A DNA stretch of 64,000 bases from Hydractinia symbiolongicarpus (Eukaryota; Cnidaria; Hydrozoa; Anthoathecata; Hydractiniidae). How positions within the stretch are numbered: position 1 is the first letter of the stretch; each line of letters opens with the position of its first letter. Location of the stretch: contig NC_079883.1 of NCBI RefSeq assembly GCF_029227915.1, positions 31,684,001 to 31,748,000 on the forward strand, given 5' to 3'. Shown piece after piece: positions 10,410-23,389 of this stretch. A program made the translations under genes and the position numbers. The notes beneath the pieces are model-generated. The model worked only from the letters and a program-made list of their open reading frames with translations. It ran no database searches and was not told the DNA's origin.

Positions 10410-11623
10410 TTGGGAAATGAGTTTACTCCCTGGGTACTTTCTTTGTATACTTTTGACTATACGGGCCGAGTCCAGGATTTACGGGAAATCGCAGGTTTTC
10501 GTTTGCCGGCGATTAAACTTCTTTTATTCAGCGTCTCATCAAAAATGAAAACATTTTTAAAAACTACAAGTCTTATGCGTTTTAGTTGTGAAAAAATAAT
10601 TTAAAAAATCGTTCGGGAAATGAGTTTACTCCCTGGGTACTTTCTTGTATACTTTTGACTATACGGGCCGAGTCCGGGATTTACGGGAAATCGCGGATTT
10701 TTGTTTGCCGGCGATTAAACTTCTTTTATTCAGCGTCCCATCAAATATGAAAATATTTTGGAAAACTACAAGTCTCATGCGTTTTAGTGGTGAAAAAATA
10801 ATTTAAAAAATCGTTCGGGAAATGAGTTTACTCCCTGGGTACTTTCTTTGCATACTTTTGACTATACGGGCCAGGTCCGGGATTTACGGGAAATCGCGGG
10901 TTTCCGTTTGCCGGCGATTAAACTTCTTTTATTCAGGGTCTCATCAAAAATGAAAACATTTTTGAAAACTACAAGTCTCATGCGTTTTAGTGGTGAAAAA
11001 ATAATTTAAAAAATCGTTCGGGAAATGAGTTTACTCCCTGGGTACTTTCTTGTATACTTTTGACTATACGGGCCGAGTCCGGGATTTACGGGAAATCGCG
11101 GATTTTCGTTTGCCGGCGATTAAACTTCTTTTATTCAGCGTCCCATCAAATATGAAAATATTTTTGAAAACTACAAGTCTCATGCGTTTAGTGGTAAAAA
11201 AATAATATAAAAAATCGTTCGGGAAATGAGTTTACTCCCTGGGTACTTTCTTTGTATACTTTTGACTATACGGGCCAAGCCCGGGATTTACGGGAAATCG
11301 CGGGTTTTCGTTTGCCGGCGATTAAACTTCTTTTATTCAGCGTCTCATCAAAAATGAAAACATTTTTAAAAACTACAAGTCTTATGCGTTTTAGTGGTGA
11401 AAAAATAATTTAAAAAATCGTTCTGGAAATAAGTTTACTCCCTGGGTACTTTCTTTGTATAAATTGAATATACGTGCCAAGCCCGGGATTTACGGGAAAT
11501 CGCGGGTTTTCGTTTCCCGGCGATTAAACTGCTTTTATTCAGCGTCTCATGAAAAATGAAAAGATTCTTGAAAACTACAAGTCTCATTCGTTTTAGTGGT
11601 GAAAAATTAATTTAAAAAATCGT
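10410..11623 (+). repeat. 6-monomer higher-order repeat, copy 3 (1214 bp)
   Basis: It is a direct tandem neighbour of the 9196 copy with only a few differences. A further copy starts at 11624 but leaves the pattern within one monomer (caaatctcatgcatttt near 11780), which marks the end of region I. Confidence 0.85.
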
Positions 11624-12429
11624 TTGGGAAATGAGTTTACTCCCTGGGTACTTTCTTTGTATACTTTTGACTATACGGGCCGAGTCCAGGATTTACGGGA
11701 AATCGCAGGTTTTCGTTTGCCGGCGATTAAACTTCTTTTATTCAGCGTCTCATCAAAAATGAAAACATTTTTAAAAACTACAAATCTCATGCATTTTAGT
11801 GGTGAAAAATTAATTTAAAAAATCGTTCGGGAAATGAGTTTACTCCCTGGGTACTTTCTTTGTATACTTTTGACTATACGGGCCAAGCCGGGATTTACGG
11901 GAAATCGCGGGTTTTCGTTTGCCGGCGATTAAACTTCTTTTATTCAGCGTCTCATCAAAAATGAAAACATTTTTGAAAACTACAAGTCTCATGCGTTTTA
12001 GTGGTGAAAAAATAATTTAAAAAATCGTTCGGGAAATGAGTTTACTCCCTGGGTACTTTCTTCTATACTTTTGACTATACGGGCCGAGTCCGGGATTTAC
12101 GGGAAATCGCGGATTTTCGTTTGCCGGCGATTAAACTTCTTTTATTCAGCGTCCCATCAAATATGAAAATATTTTTGAAAACTACAAGTCTCATGCGTTT
12201 AGTGGTAAAAAAATAATATAAAAAATCGTTCGGGAAATGAGTTTACTCCCTGGGTACTTTCTTTGTATACTTTTGACTATACGGGCCAAGCCCGAGATTT
12301 ACGGGAAATCGCGGGTTTTCGTTTGCCGGCGATTAAACTTCTTTTATTCAGCGTCTCATCAAAAATGAAATCATTTGTGAAAACTACAAGTCTCATGCGT
12401 TTTAGTGGTGAAAAAATAATTTAAAAAAT

Positions 12430-14250
12430 CGTTCGGGAAATGAGTTTACTCCCTGGGTACTTTCTTGTATACTTTTGACTATACGGGCCGAGTCCGGGAT
12501 TTACGGGAAATCGCGGATTTTCGTTTGCCGGCGATTAAACTTCTTTTATTCAGCGTCCCATCAAATATGAAAATATTTTGGAAAACTACAAGTCTCATGC
12601 GTTTTAGTGGTGAAAAAACAATTTAAAAAATCGTTCGGGAAATGAGTTTACTCCCTGGGTACTTTCTTTGTATACTTTTGACTATACGGGCCAGGTCCGG
12701 GATTTACGGGAAATCGCGGGTTTCCGTTTGCCGGCGATTAAACTTCTTTTATTCAGGGTCTCATCAAAAATGAAAACATTTTTGAAAACTACAAGTCTCA
12801 TGCGTTTTAGTGGTGAAAAAATAATTTAAAGAATCGTTCGGGAAATGAGTTTACTCCTTGGGTACTTTCTTTGTATACTTTTGACTATACGGGCTAAGCC
12901 CGGGATTTACGGGAAATCGCGGGTTTTCGTTTGCCGGCGATTAAACTTCTTTTATTCAGCGTCTCATCAAAAATGAAAACATTTTTAAAAACTACAAGTC
13001 TTATGCGTTTTAGTGGTGAAAAAATAATTTAAAAAATCGTTCTGGAAATAAGTTTACTCCCTGGGTACTTTCTTTCTATACATTCGACTATACGGGCCAA
13101 GCCCGGGATTTACGGGAAATCGCAGGTTTTCGTTTGCCGGCAATTAAACTGCTTTTATTCAGCGTCTAACCAAAAATGAAAACATTTTTGAAAACTACAA
13201 GTCTTATGCGTTTTAGTGGTGAAAAAGTAATTTAAAAAATCGTTCGGGAAATGAGTTTACTCCCTGGGTACTTTCTTGTATACTTTTGACTATACGGGCC
13301 GAGTCCGGGATTTACGGGAAATCGCGGATTTTCGTTTGCCGGCGATTAAACTTCTTTTATTCAGGGTCTCATCAAAAATGAAAATATTTTAAAAAACTAC
13401 AAGTCTCATGCGTTTTAGTGGTGAAAAAATAATTTAAAAAATCGTTCGGGAAATGAGTTTACTCCCTGGGTACTTTCTTGTATACTTTTGACTATACGGG
13501 CCGAGTCCGGGATTTACGGGAAATCGCGGATTTTCGTTTGCCGGCGATTAAACTTCTTTTATTCAGCGTCCCATCAAATATGAAAATATTTTTGAAAACT
13601 ACAAGTCTCATGCGTTTAGTGGTAAAAAAATAATTTAAAAAATCGTTCTGGAAATAAGTTTACTCCCTGGGTACTTTCTTTCTATACATTCGACTATACG
13701 GGCCAAGCCCGGGATTTACGGAAAATCGCAGGTTTTCGTTTGCCGGCAATTAAACTGCTTTTATTCAGCGTCTAATCAAAAATGAAAACATTTTTGAAAA
13801 CTACAAGTCTCATGCGTTTTAGTGGTGAAAAAGTAATTTAATAAATCGTTCGGGAAATGAGTTTACTCCCTGGGTACTTTCTTGTATACTTTTGACTATA
13901 CGGGCCGAGTCCGGGATTTACGGGAAATCGCGGATTTTCGTTTGCCGGCGATTAAACTTCTTTTATTCAGCGTCCCATCAAATATGAAAATATTTTAAAA
14001 AACTACAAGCCTCATGCGTTTTAGTGGTGAAAAAATAATTTAAAAAATCGTTCGGGAAATGAGTTTACTCCCTGGGTACTTTCTTTGCATACTTTTGACT
14101 ATACGGGCCAGGTCCGGGATTTACGGGAAATCGCGGGTTTCCGTTTGCCGGCGATTAAACTTCTTTTTTTCAGGGTCTCATCAAAAATGAAAACATTTTT
14201 GAAAACTACAAGTCTCGTGCGTTTAGTGGTAAAAAAATAATATAAAAAAT
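12430..14250 (+). repeat. 9-monomer tandem duplication, left copy (1821 bp)
   Basis: It corresponds to 14251-16071. Shared rare variants at the 1821-bp offset are gggctaagcc (12891 and 14712), aaagaatcg (about 12830 and 14651), and tttctatacattc (13071/14892 and 13677/15498). Left and right limits are where diagnostic variants stop matching, so they are accurate to about one monomer. Confidence 0.8.
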
Positions 14251-16071
14251 CGTTCGGGAAATGAGTTTACTCCCTGGGTACTTTCTTGTATACTTTTGAC
14301 TATACGGGCCGAGTCCGGGATTTACGGGAAATCGCGGATTTTCGTTTGCCGGCGATTAAACTTCTTTTATTCAGCGTCCCATCAAATATGAAAATATTTT
14401 GAAAAACTACAAGTCTCATGCGTTTTAGTGGTGAAAAAATAATTTAAAAAATCGTTCGGGAAATGAGTTTACTCCCTGGGTACTTTCTTTGTATACTTTT
14501 GACTATACGGGCCAGGTCCGGGATTTACGGGAAATCGCGGGTTTCCGTTTGCCGGCGATTAAACTTCTTTTATTCAGGGTCTCATCAAAAATGAAAACAT
14601 TTTTGAAAACTACAAGTCTCATGCGTTTTAGTGGTGAAAAAATAATTTAAAGAATCGTTCGGGAAATGAGTTTACTCCCTGGGTACTTTCTTTGTATACT
14701 TTTGACTATACGGGCTAAGCCCGGGATTTACGGGAAATCGCGGGTTTTCGTTTGCCGGCGATTAAACTTCTTTTATTCAGCGTCTCAACAAAAATGAAAA
14801 CATTTTTAAAAACTACAAGTCTTATGCGTTTTAGTGGTGAAAAAATAATTTAAAAAATCGTTCTGGAAATAAGTTTACTCCCTGGGTACTTTCTTTCTAT
14901 ACATTCGACTATACGGGCCAAGCCCGGGATTTACGGGAAATCGCAGGTTTTCGTTTGCCGGCAATTAAACTGCTTTTATTCAGCGTCTAATCAAAAATGA
15001 AAACATTTTTGAAAACTACAAGTCTCATGCGTTTTAGTGGTGAAAAAGTAATTTAAAAAATCGTTCGGGAAATGAGTTTACTCCCTGGGTACTTTCTTGT
15101 ATACTTTTGACTATACGGGCCGAGTCCGGGATTTACGGGAAATCGCGGATTTTCGTTTGCCGGCGATTAAACTTCTTTTATTCAGGGTCTCATGAAAAAT
15201 GAAAATATTTTAAAAAACTACAAGTCTCGTGCGTTTTAGTGGTGAAAAAATAATTTAAAAAATCGTTCGGGAAATGAGTTTACTCCCTGGGTACTTTCTT
15301 GTATACTTTTGACTATACGGGCCGAGTCCGGGATTTACGGGAAATCGCGGATTTTCGTTTGCCGGCGATTAAACTTCTTTTATTCAGCGTCCCATCAAAT
15401 ATGAAAATATTTTTGAAAACTACAAGTCTCATGCGTTTAGTGGTAAAAAAATAATTTAAAAAATCGTTCTGGAAATAAGTTTACTCCCTGGGTACTTTCT
15501 TTCTATACATTCGACTATACGGGCCAAGCCCGGGATTTACGGAAAATTGCAGGTTTTCGTTTGCCGGCAATTAAACTGCTTTTATTCAGCGTCTAATCAA
15601 AAATGAAAACATTTTTGAAAACTACAAGTCTCATGCGTTTTAGTGGTGAAAAAGTAATTTAATAAATCGTTCGGGAAATGAGTTTACTCCCTGGGTACTT
15701 TCTTGTATACTTTTGACTATACGGGCCGAGTCCGGGATTTACGGGAAATCGCGGATTTTCGTTTGCCGGCGATTAAACTTCTTTTACTCAGCGTCCCATC
15801 AAATATGAAAATATTTTAAAAAACTACAAGTCTCATGCGTTTTAGTGGTGAAAAAATAATTTAAAAAATCGTTCGGGAAATGAGTTTACTCCCTGGGTAC
15901 TTTCTTTGCATACTTTTGACTATACGGGCCAGGTCCGGGATTTACGGGAAATCGCGGATTTCTGTTTGCCGGCGATTAAACTTCTTTTATTCAGGGTCTC
16001 ATCAAAAATGAAAACATTTTTGAAAACTACAAGTCTCATGCGTTTAGTGGTAAAAAAATAATATAAAAAAT
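14251..16071 (+). repeat. 9-monomer tandem duplication, right copy (1821 bp)
   Basis: It is the second copy of 12430-14250, with scattered differences (tctcaac against tctcatc near 14785, ggaaaattgc near 15543, tttactcag near 15784, gatttctgt near 15958). This suggests it is older than the central duplications. Confidence 0.8.
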
Positions 16072-18935
16072 CGTTCGGGAAATGAGTTTACTCCCTGGGT
16101 ACTTTCTTGTATACTTTTGACTATACGGGCCGAGTCCGGGATTTACGGGAAATCGCGGATTTTCGTTTGCCGGCGATTAAACTTCTTTTATTCAGCGTCC
16201 CATCAAATATGAAAATATTTTTGAAAACTACAAGTCTCATGCGTTTAGTGGTAAAAAAATAATTTAAAAAATCGTTCTGGAAATAAGTTTACTCCCTGGG
16301 TACTTTCTTTCTATACATTCGACTATACGGGCCAAGCCCGGGATTTACGGAAAATCGCAGGTTTTCGTTTGCCGGCAATTAAACTGCTTTTATTCAGCGT
16401 CTAATCAAAAATGAAAAATTTTTGAAAACTACAAGTCTCATGCGTTTTAGTGGTGAAAAAGTAATTTAAAAAATCGTTCGGGAAATGAGTTTACTCCCTG
16501 GGTACTTTCTTGTATACTTTTGACTATACGGGCCGAGTCCGGGATTTACGGGAAATCGCGGATTTTCGTTTGCCGGCGATTAAACTTCTTTTATTCAGCG
16601 TCCCATCAAATATGAAAATATTTTAAAAAACTACAAGTCTCATGCGTTTTAGTGGTGAAAAAATAATTTAAAAAATCGTTCGGGAAATGAGTTTACTCCC
16701 TGGGTACTTTCTTTGCATACTTTTGACTATACGGGCCAGGTCCGGGATTTACGGGAAATCGCGGGTTTCCGTTTGCCGGCGATTAAACTTCTTTTATTCA
16801 GGGTCTCATCAAAAATGAAAACATTTTTGAAAACTACAAGTCTTATGCGTTTTAGTGGTGAAAAAATAATTTAAAAAATCGTTCTGGAAATGAGTTTACT
16901 CCCTGGGTACTTTCTTTGTATAAATTGAATATATGTGCCAACCCCGGGATTTACGGGAAATCGCGGGTTTTCGTTTCCCGGCGATTAAACTGCTTTTATT
17001 CAGCGTCTCATGAAAAATGAAAAGATTCTTGAAAACTACAAGTCTCATGCGTTTTAGTGGTGAAATAATAATTTAAAAAATCGTTTGGGAAATGAGTTTA
17101 CTCCCTGGGTACTTTCTTTGTATACTTTTGACTATACGAGCCGAGTCCAGGATTTACGGGAAATCGCAGGTTTTCGTTTGCCGGCGATTAAACTTCTTTT
17201 ATTCAGCGTCTCATCAAAAATGAAAACATTTTTGAAAACTACAAGTCTCATGCGTTTTAGTGGTGAAAAAATAATTTAAAAAATCGTTCGGGAAATGAGT
17301 TTACTCCCTGGGTACTTTCTTCTATACTTTTGACTATACGGGCCGAGTCCGGGATTTACGGGAAATCGCGGATTTTCGTTTGCCGGCGATTAAACTTCTT
17401 TTATTCAGCGTCCCATCAAATATGAAAATATTTTTGAAAACTACAAGTCTCATGCGTTTAGTGGTAAAAAAATAATATAAAAAATCGTTCCGGAAATGAG
17501 TTTACTCCCTGGGTACTTTCTTTGTATACTTTTGACTATACGGGCCAAGCCCGGGATTTACGGGAAATCGCGGGTTTTCGTTTGCCGGCGATTAAACTTC
17601 TTTTATTCAGCGTCTCATCAAAAATGAAAACATTTGTGAAAACTACAAGTCTCATGCGTTTTAGTGGTGAAAAAATAATTTAAAAAATCGTTCGGGAAAT
17701 GAGTTTACTCCCTGGGTACTTTCTTGTATACTTTTGACTATACGGGCCGAGTCCGGGATTCACGGGAAATCGCGGATTTTCGTTTGCCGGCGATTAAACT
17801 TCTTTTATTCAGCGTCCCATCAAATATGAAAATATATTGGAAAACTACAAGTCTCATGCGTTTTAGTGGTGAAAAAATAATTTAAAAAATCGTTCGGGAA
17901 ATGAGTTTACTCCCTGGGTACTTTCCTTGTATACTTTTGACTATACGGGCCAGGTCCGGGATTTACGGGAAATCGCGGGTTTCCGTTTGCCGGCGATTAA
18001 ACTTCTTTTATTCAGGGTCTCATCAAAAATGAAAACATTTTTGAAAACTACAAGTCTCATGCGTTTTAGTGGTGAAAAAATAATTTAAAAAATCGTTCGG
18101 GAAATGAGTTTACTCCCTGGGTACTTTCTTGTATACTTTTGACTATACGGGCCGAGTCCGGGATTTACGGGAAATCGCGGATTTTCGTTTGCCGGCAATT
18201 AAACTTCTTTTATTCATCGTCCCATCAAATATGAAAATATTTTTAAAAACTACAAGTCTCATGCGTTTAGTGGTAAAAAAATAATATAAAAAATCGTTCA
18301 GGAAATGAGTTTACTCCCTGGGTACTTTCTTTGTATACTTTTGACTATACGGGCCAATCCCCGGATTTACGGGAAATCGCAGGTTTTCGTTTGCCGGCGA
18401 TTAAACTTCTTTTATTCAGCGTCTCATCAAAAATGAAAACATTTATGAAAACTACAAGTCTCATGCGTTTTAGTGGTGAAAAAATAATTTAAAAAATCGT
18501 TCGGGAAATGAGTTTACTCCCTGGGTACTTTCTTGTATACTTTTGACTATACGGGCCGAGTCCGGGATTTACGGGAAATCGCGGATTTTCGTTTGCCGGC
18601 GATTAAACTTCTTTTATTCCGCGTCCCATCAAATATGAAAATATTTTGGAAAACTACAAGTCTCATGCGTTTTAGTGGTGAAAAAATAATTTAAAAAATC
18701 GTTCGGGAAATGAGTTTACTCCCTGGGTACTTTCTTGTATACTTTTGACTATACGGGCCGAGTCAGGGATTTACGGGAAATCGCCGATTCTCGTTTGCCG
18801 GCGATTAAACTTCTTTTATTCAGCGTCCCATCAAATATGAAAATATTTTTGAAAACTACAAGTCTTATGCGTTTTAGTGGTGAAAAAATAATTTAAAAAA
18901 TCGTTCTGGAAATGAGTTAACTCACAGGGTACTTT

Positions 18936-20573
18936 CTTTGTATACATTCGACTATACGTGCCAAGCCCGGGATTTACGGGAAATCGCGGGTTTTCGTTTG
19001 CCGGCGATTAAACTGCTTTTATTCAGCGTCTCATCAAAAATGAAAACATTCTTGAAAACTACAAGTCTCATGCGTTTTAGTGGTGAAATAATAATTTAAA
19101 AAATCGTTTGGGAAATGAGTTTACTCCCTGGGTACTTTCTTTGTATACTTTTGACTATACGGGCCGAGTCAAGGATTTACGGGAAATCGCAGGTTTTCGT
19201 TTGCCGGCGATTAAACTTCTTTTATTCAGCGTCTCATCAAAAATGAAAACATTTTTGAAAACTACAAGTCTCATGCGTTTTAGTGGTGAAAAAATAATTT
19301 AAAAAATCGTTCGGGAAATGAGTTTACTTCCTGGGTACTTTCTTGTATACTTTTGACTATACGGGCCGAGTCCGGGATCTACGGGAACTCGCGGATTTTC
19401 GTTTGCCGGCGATTAAACTTCTTTTATTCAGCGTCCCATCAAATATGAAAATATTTTTGAAAACTACAAGTCTCATGCGTTTAGTGGTAAAAAAATAATA
19501 TAAAAAATCGTTCGGGAAATGAGTTTACTCCCTGGGTACTTTCTTTGTATACAATTGACTATACAGGCCAAGCCCGGAATTTACGGGAAATCGCGGGTTT
19601 TCGTTTGCCGGCGATTAAACTTCTTTTATTCAACGTCTCATCAAAAATGAAAACATTTTTAAAAACTACAAGTCTTATGCGTTTTAGTGGTGAAAAAATA
19701 ATTTAAAAAATCGTTCTGGAAATGAGTTTACTCCCTGGGTACTTTCTTTGTATACTTTTGACTATACGGGCCGAGTCCCGGATTTAGGGAAATCGCAGGT
19801 GTTCGTTTGCCGGCGATTAAACTGCTTTTATTCAGCGTCTCATCAAAAATGAAAACATTTTTAAAAACTACAAGTCTTATGCGCTTTATTGGTGAAAAAA
19901 TAATTTAAAAAATCGTTCTGGAAATGAGTTTACTCACAGGGTACTTTCTTTGTATACATTCGACTATACGTGCCAAGCCCGGGATTCAGGGAAATCGCAG
20001 ATTTTCGTTTGCCGGCGATTAAACTTCTTTTATTCAGCGTCTCATCAAAAATGAAAACATTTTTAAAAACTACAAGTCCGATGCGTTTTAGTGGTGAAAA
20101 AATAATTTAAAAAATCGTTCTGGAAATGAGTTTACTCACAGGGTACTTTCTTTGTATACATTCGACTATACGGGCCAAGCCCGGGATTTACGGGAAATCG
20201 CGGGTTTTCGTTTTCCGGCGATTAAACCTCTTTCATTAAGCGTCTCATCAAAAATGAAAACATTTTTGAAAACTACAAGTCTCATGCGTTTTAGTGGTGA
20301 AAAAGTAATTTAAAAAATCGTTCGGGAAATGAGTTTACTCCCTGGGTACTTTCTTTGTATACTTTTGACTATACGGGCCAAGCCGGGATTTACGGGAAAT
20401 CGCGGGTTTTCGTTTGCCGGCGATTAAACTTCTTTTATTCAGCGTCTCATCAAAAATGAAAACATTTTTAAAAACTACAAGTCTTATGCGTTTTAGTGGT
20501 GAAAAAACAATTTAAAAAATCGTTCTGGAAATGAGTTTACTCACAGGGTACTTTCTTTGTATACATTCGACTA
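18936..20573 (+). repeat. Satellite block B, copy 1
   Basis: It matches 23390-25229, first at an offset of 4454 bp (22 monomers: tatacaattgac at 19549/24003, gtcccggattta at 19775/24229), then at 4656 bp (23 monomers: gggattcaggg at 19981/24637, agtccgatg at 20075/24731). The change of offset shows one monomer gained in the right copy or lost here. Confidence 0.75.
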
Positions 20574-20903
20574 TACGTGCCAAGCCCGGGATTTAGGGAA
20601 ATCGCGGGTTTTCGTTTGCCGGCGATTAAACTTCTTTTATTCAACGTCTCATCAAAAATGAAAACATTTTTAAAAACTACAAGTCTGATGCGTTTTAGTG
20701 GTGAAAAAATAATTTAAAAAATCGTTCTGGAAATGAGTTTACTCACAGGGTACTTTCTTTGTATACATTCGACTATACGGGCCGAGTCCGGGATTTAGGG
20801 AAATCGCAGGTGTTCGTTTGCCGGCGACTAAACTGCTTTTATTCAGCGTCTTATCAAAAAATGAAAACATTTTTGAAAACTACAAGTCTCATGAGTTTTA
20901 GTG

Positions 20904-22521
20904 GTGAAAAAATAATTTAAAAAATCGTTCGGGAAATGAGTTTACTCCCTGGGTACTTTCTTGTATACTTTTGACTATACGGGCCGAGTCCAGGATTTAT
21001 GGGAAAACGCGGATTTTCGTTTGCCGGCGATTAAACTTCTTTTATTCAGCGTCCCATCAAATATGAAAATATTTTTGAAAACTACAAGTCTCATGCGTTT
21101 AGTGGTAAAAAAATAATATAAAAAATCGTTCCGAAAATGAGTTTACTCCCTGGGTACTTTCTTTGTATACTTTTGACTATACGGGCCAAGCCCGGGATTT
21201 ACGGGAAATCGCGGGTTTTCGTTTGCCGGCGATTAAACTTCTTTTATTCAGCGTCTTATCAAAAATGAAAACATTTTTAAAAACTACAAGTCTTATGCGT
21301 TTTAGTGGTGAAAAAATAATTTAAAAAATCGTTCTGGAAATGAGTTAACTCACAGGGTACTTTCTTTGTATACATTCGACTATACGTGCCAAGCCCGGGA
21401 TTTACGGGAAATCGCGGGTTTTCGTTTGCCGGCGATTAAACTGCTTTTAATCAGCGTCTCATCAAAAATGACAACATTCTTGAAAACTCCAAGTCTCATG
21501 CGTTTAGTGGTAAAAAAATAATATAAAAAATCATTCGGGAAATGAGTTTACTCCCTGGGTACTTTCTTTGTATACTTTTGACTATACGGGCCAAGCCCGG
21601 GATTTACGGGATATCGCGGGTTTTCGTTTCCCGGCGATTAAACTTCTTTTATTCAGCGTCTCATCAAAAATGAAAACATTTTTAAAAACTACAAGTCTTA
21701 TGCGTTTTAGTGGTGAAAAAATAATTTAAAAAATCGTTCGGGAAATGAGTTTACTCCCTGGGTACTTTCTTGTATACTTTTGACTATACGGGCCGAGTCC
21801 AGGATTTATGGGAAAACGCGGATTTTCGTTTGCCGGCGATTAAACTTCTTTTATTCAGCGTCCCATCAAATATGAAAATATTTTTGAAAACTACAAGTCT
21901 CATGCGTTTAGTGGTAAAAAAATAATATAAAAAATCGTTCCGAAAATGAGTTTACTCCCTGGGTACTTTCTTTGTATACTTTTGACTATACGGGCCAAGC
22001 CCGGGATTTACGGGAAATCGCGGGTTTTCGTTTGCCGGCGATTAAACTTCTTTTATTCAGCGTCTTATCAAAAATGAAAACATTTTTAAAAACTACAAGT
22101 CTTATGCGTTTTAGTGGTGAAAAAATAATTTAAAAAATCGTTCTGGAAATGAGTTAACTCACAGGGTACTTTCTTTGTATACATTCGACTATACGTGCCA
22201 AGCCCGGGATTTACGGGAAATCGCGGGTTTTCGTTTGCCGGCGATTAAACTGCTTTTAATCAGCGTCTCATCAAAAATGACAACATTCTTGAAAACTCCA
22301 AGTCTCATGCGTTTAGTGGTAAAAAAATAATATAAAAAATCATTCGGGAAATGAGTTTACTCCCTGGGTACTTTCTTTGTATACTTTTGACTATACGGGC
22401 CAAGCCCGGGATTTACGGGATATCGCGGGTTTTCGTTTCCCGGCGATTAAACTTCTTTTATTCAGCGTCTCATCAAAAATGAAAACATTTTTAAAAACTA
22501 CAAGTCTTATGCGTTTTAGTG
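20904..22521 (+). repeat. Tandem 4-monomer duplication (2 x 809 bp)
   Basis: 20904-21712 is repeated at 21713-22521, with matching continuing to about 22547. Shared private variants are caggatttatggg with aaaacgcgg (20991/21800), cgttccgaaaatg, gcttttaatcag, atgacaacattc with aaaactccaag, and gggatatcgc. No difference was noticed by eye, so the event looks recent. Confidence 0.85.
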
Positions 22522-23389
22522 GTGAAAAAATAATTTAAAAAATCGTTCTGGAAATGAGTTTACTCCCTGGGTACTTTCTTTGTATACTTTTGACTATACG
22601 GGCCGAGTCCGGGATTTAGGGAAATCGCAGGTTTTCGTTTGCCGGCGATTAAACTGCTTTTATTCAGCGTCTCATCAAAAATGAAAACATTTGTGAAAAC
22701 TACAAGTCTCATGCGTTTTAGTGGTGAAAAAATAATTTAAAAAATCGTTCGGGAAATGAGTTTACTCCCTGGGTACTTCCTTTGTATACTTTTGACTATA
22801 CGGGCCAAGCCGGGATTTACGGGAAATCGCGGGTTTTCGTTTGCCAACGATTAAACTTCTTTTATTCAGCGTCTCATCAAAAATGAAAACATTTTTAAAA
22901 AATTACAAGTCTTATGCGTTTTAGTGGTGAAAAAATAATTTAAAAAATCGTTCTGGAAATGAGTTTACTCACAGGGTACTTTCTTTGTATACATTCGACT
23001 ATACGGGCCAAGCCCGGGATTTACGGGAAATCGCGGGTTTTCGTTTTCCGGCGATTAAACCTCTTTCATTAAGCGTCCCATCAAAAATGAAAACATTTTT
23101 GAAAACTACAAGTCTCATGCGTTTTAGTGGTGAAAAAAAAAAATTTAAAAAATCGTCCGGGAAATGAGTTTACTCCCTGGGTACTTTCTTTGTATACTTT
23201 TGACTATACCGGCCAAGCCGGGATTTACGGGAAATCGCGGTTTTTCGTTTGCCGGCGATTAAACTTCTTTTATTCAGCGTCTCATCAAAAATGAAAACAT
23301 TTTTAAAAACTACAAGTCTTATGCGTTTTAGTGGTGAAAAAATAATTTAAAAAATCGTTCGGGAAATGAGTTTACTCCCTGGGTACTTT

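Larger units (their letters stand above)
1..11623 (+). repeat. Region I: satellite subfamily with TATAAATTGAAT-bearing monomers
   Basis: This stretch is marked by a monomer type found almost only here. It carries cgttctggaaataag, tataaattgaat, tttcccggcg and tcatgaaaaatg, with the tataaattg element at 529, 1744, 2554, 3567, 4781, 5589, 6804, 7411, 8625, 9030, 10244 and 11458 (one outlier at 16919). The spacing is mostly 1214 bp (six monomers), with steps of 2, 3, 4 and 5 monomers between. Region I also holds most ccaggtccggg monomers with gcatactttt. No gene was found. Confidence 0.85.
11624..18935 (+). repeat. Region II: satellite with TCTATACATTCGAC monomers
   Basis: Continuous monomers. 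A local marker, tttctatacattcgac with gtctaatc or gtctaacc, occurs at about 13071, 13677, 14892, 15498 and 16306, with steps of 3, 6, 3 and 4 monomers. A block at 11911-12835 matches 17170-18094 at an offset of 5259 bp (26 monomers), sharing the rare ttctatactt and catttgtgaaa variants. No gene was found. Confidence 0.85.

Noticed and set aside
23141-23153. A-rich run (11 A) in one monomer as a microsatellite or poly-A tail of a retroposed copy
   Set aside because: It is the usual tgaaaaaataattt with one T-to-A change and two extra A. Flanks continue as ordinary satellite on both sides with no target-site duplication.
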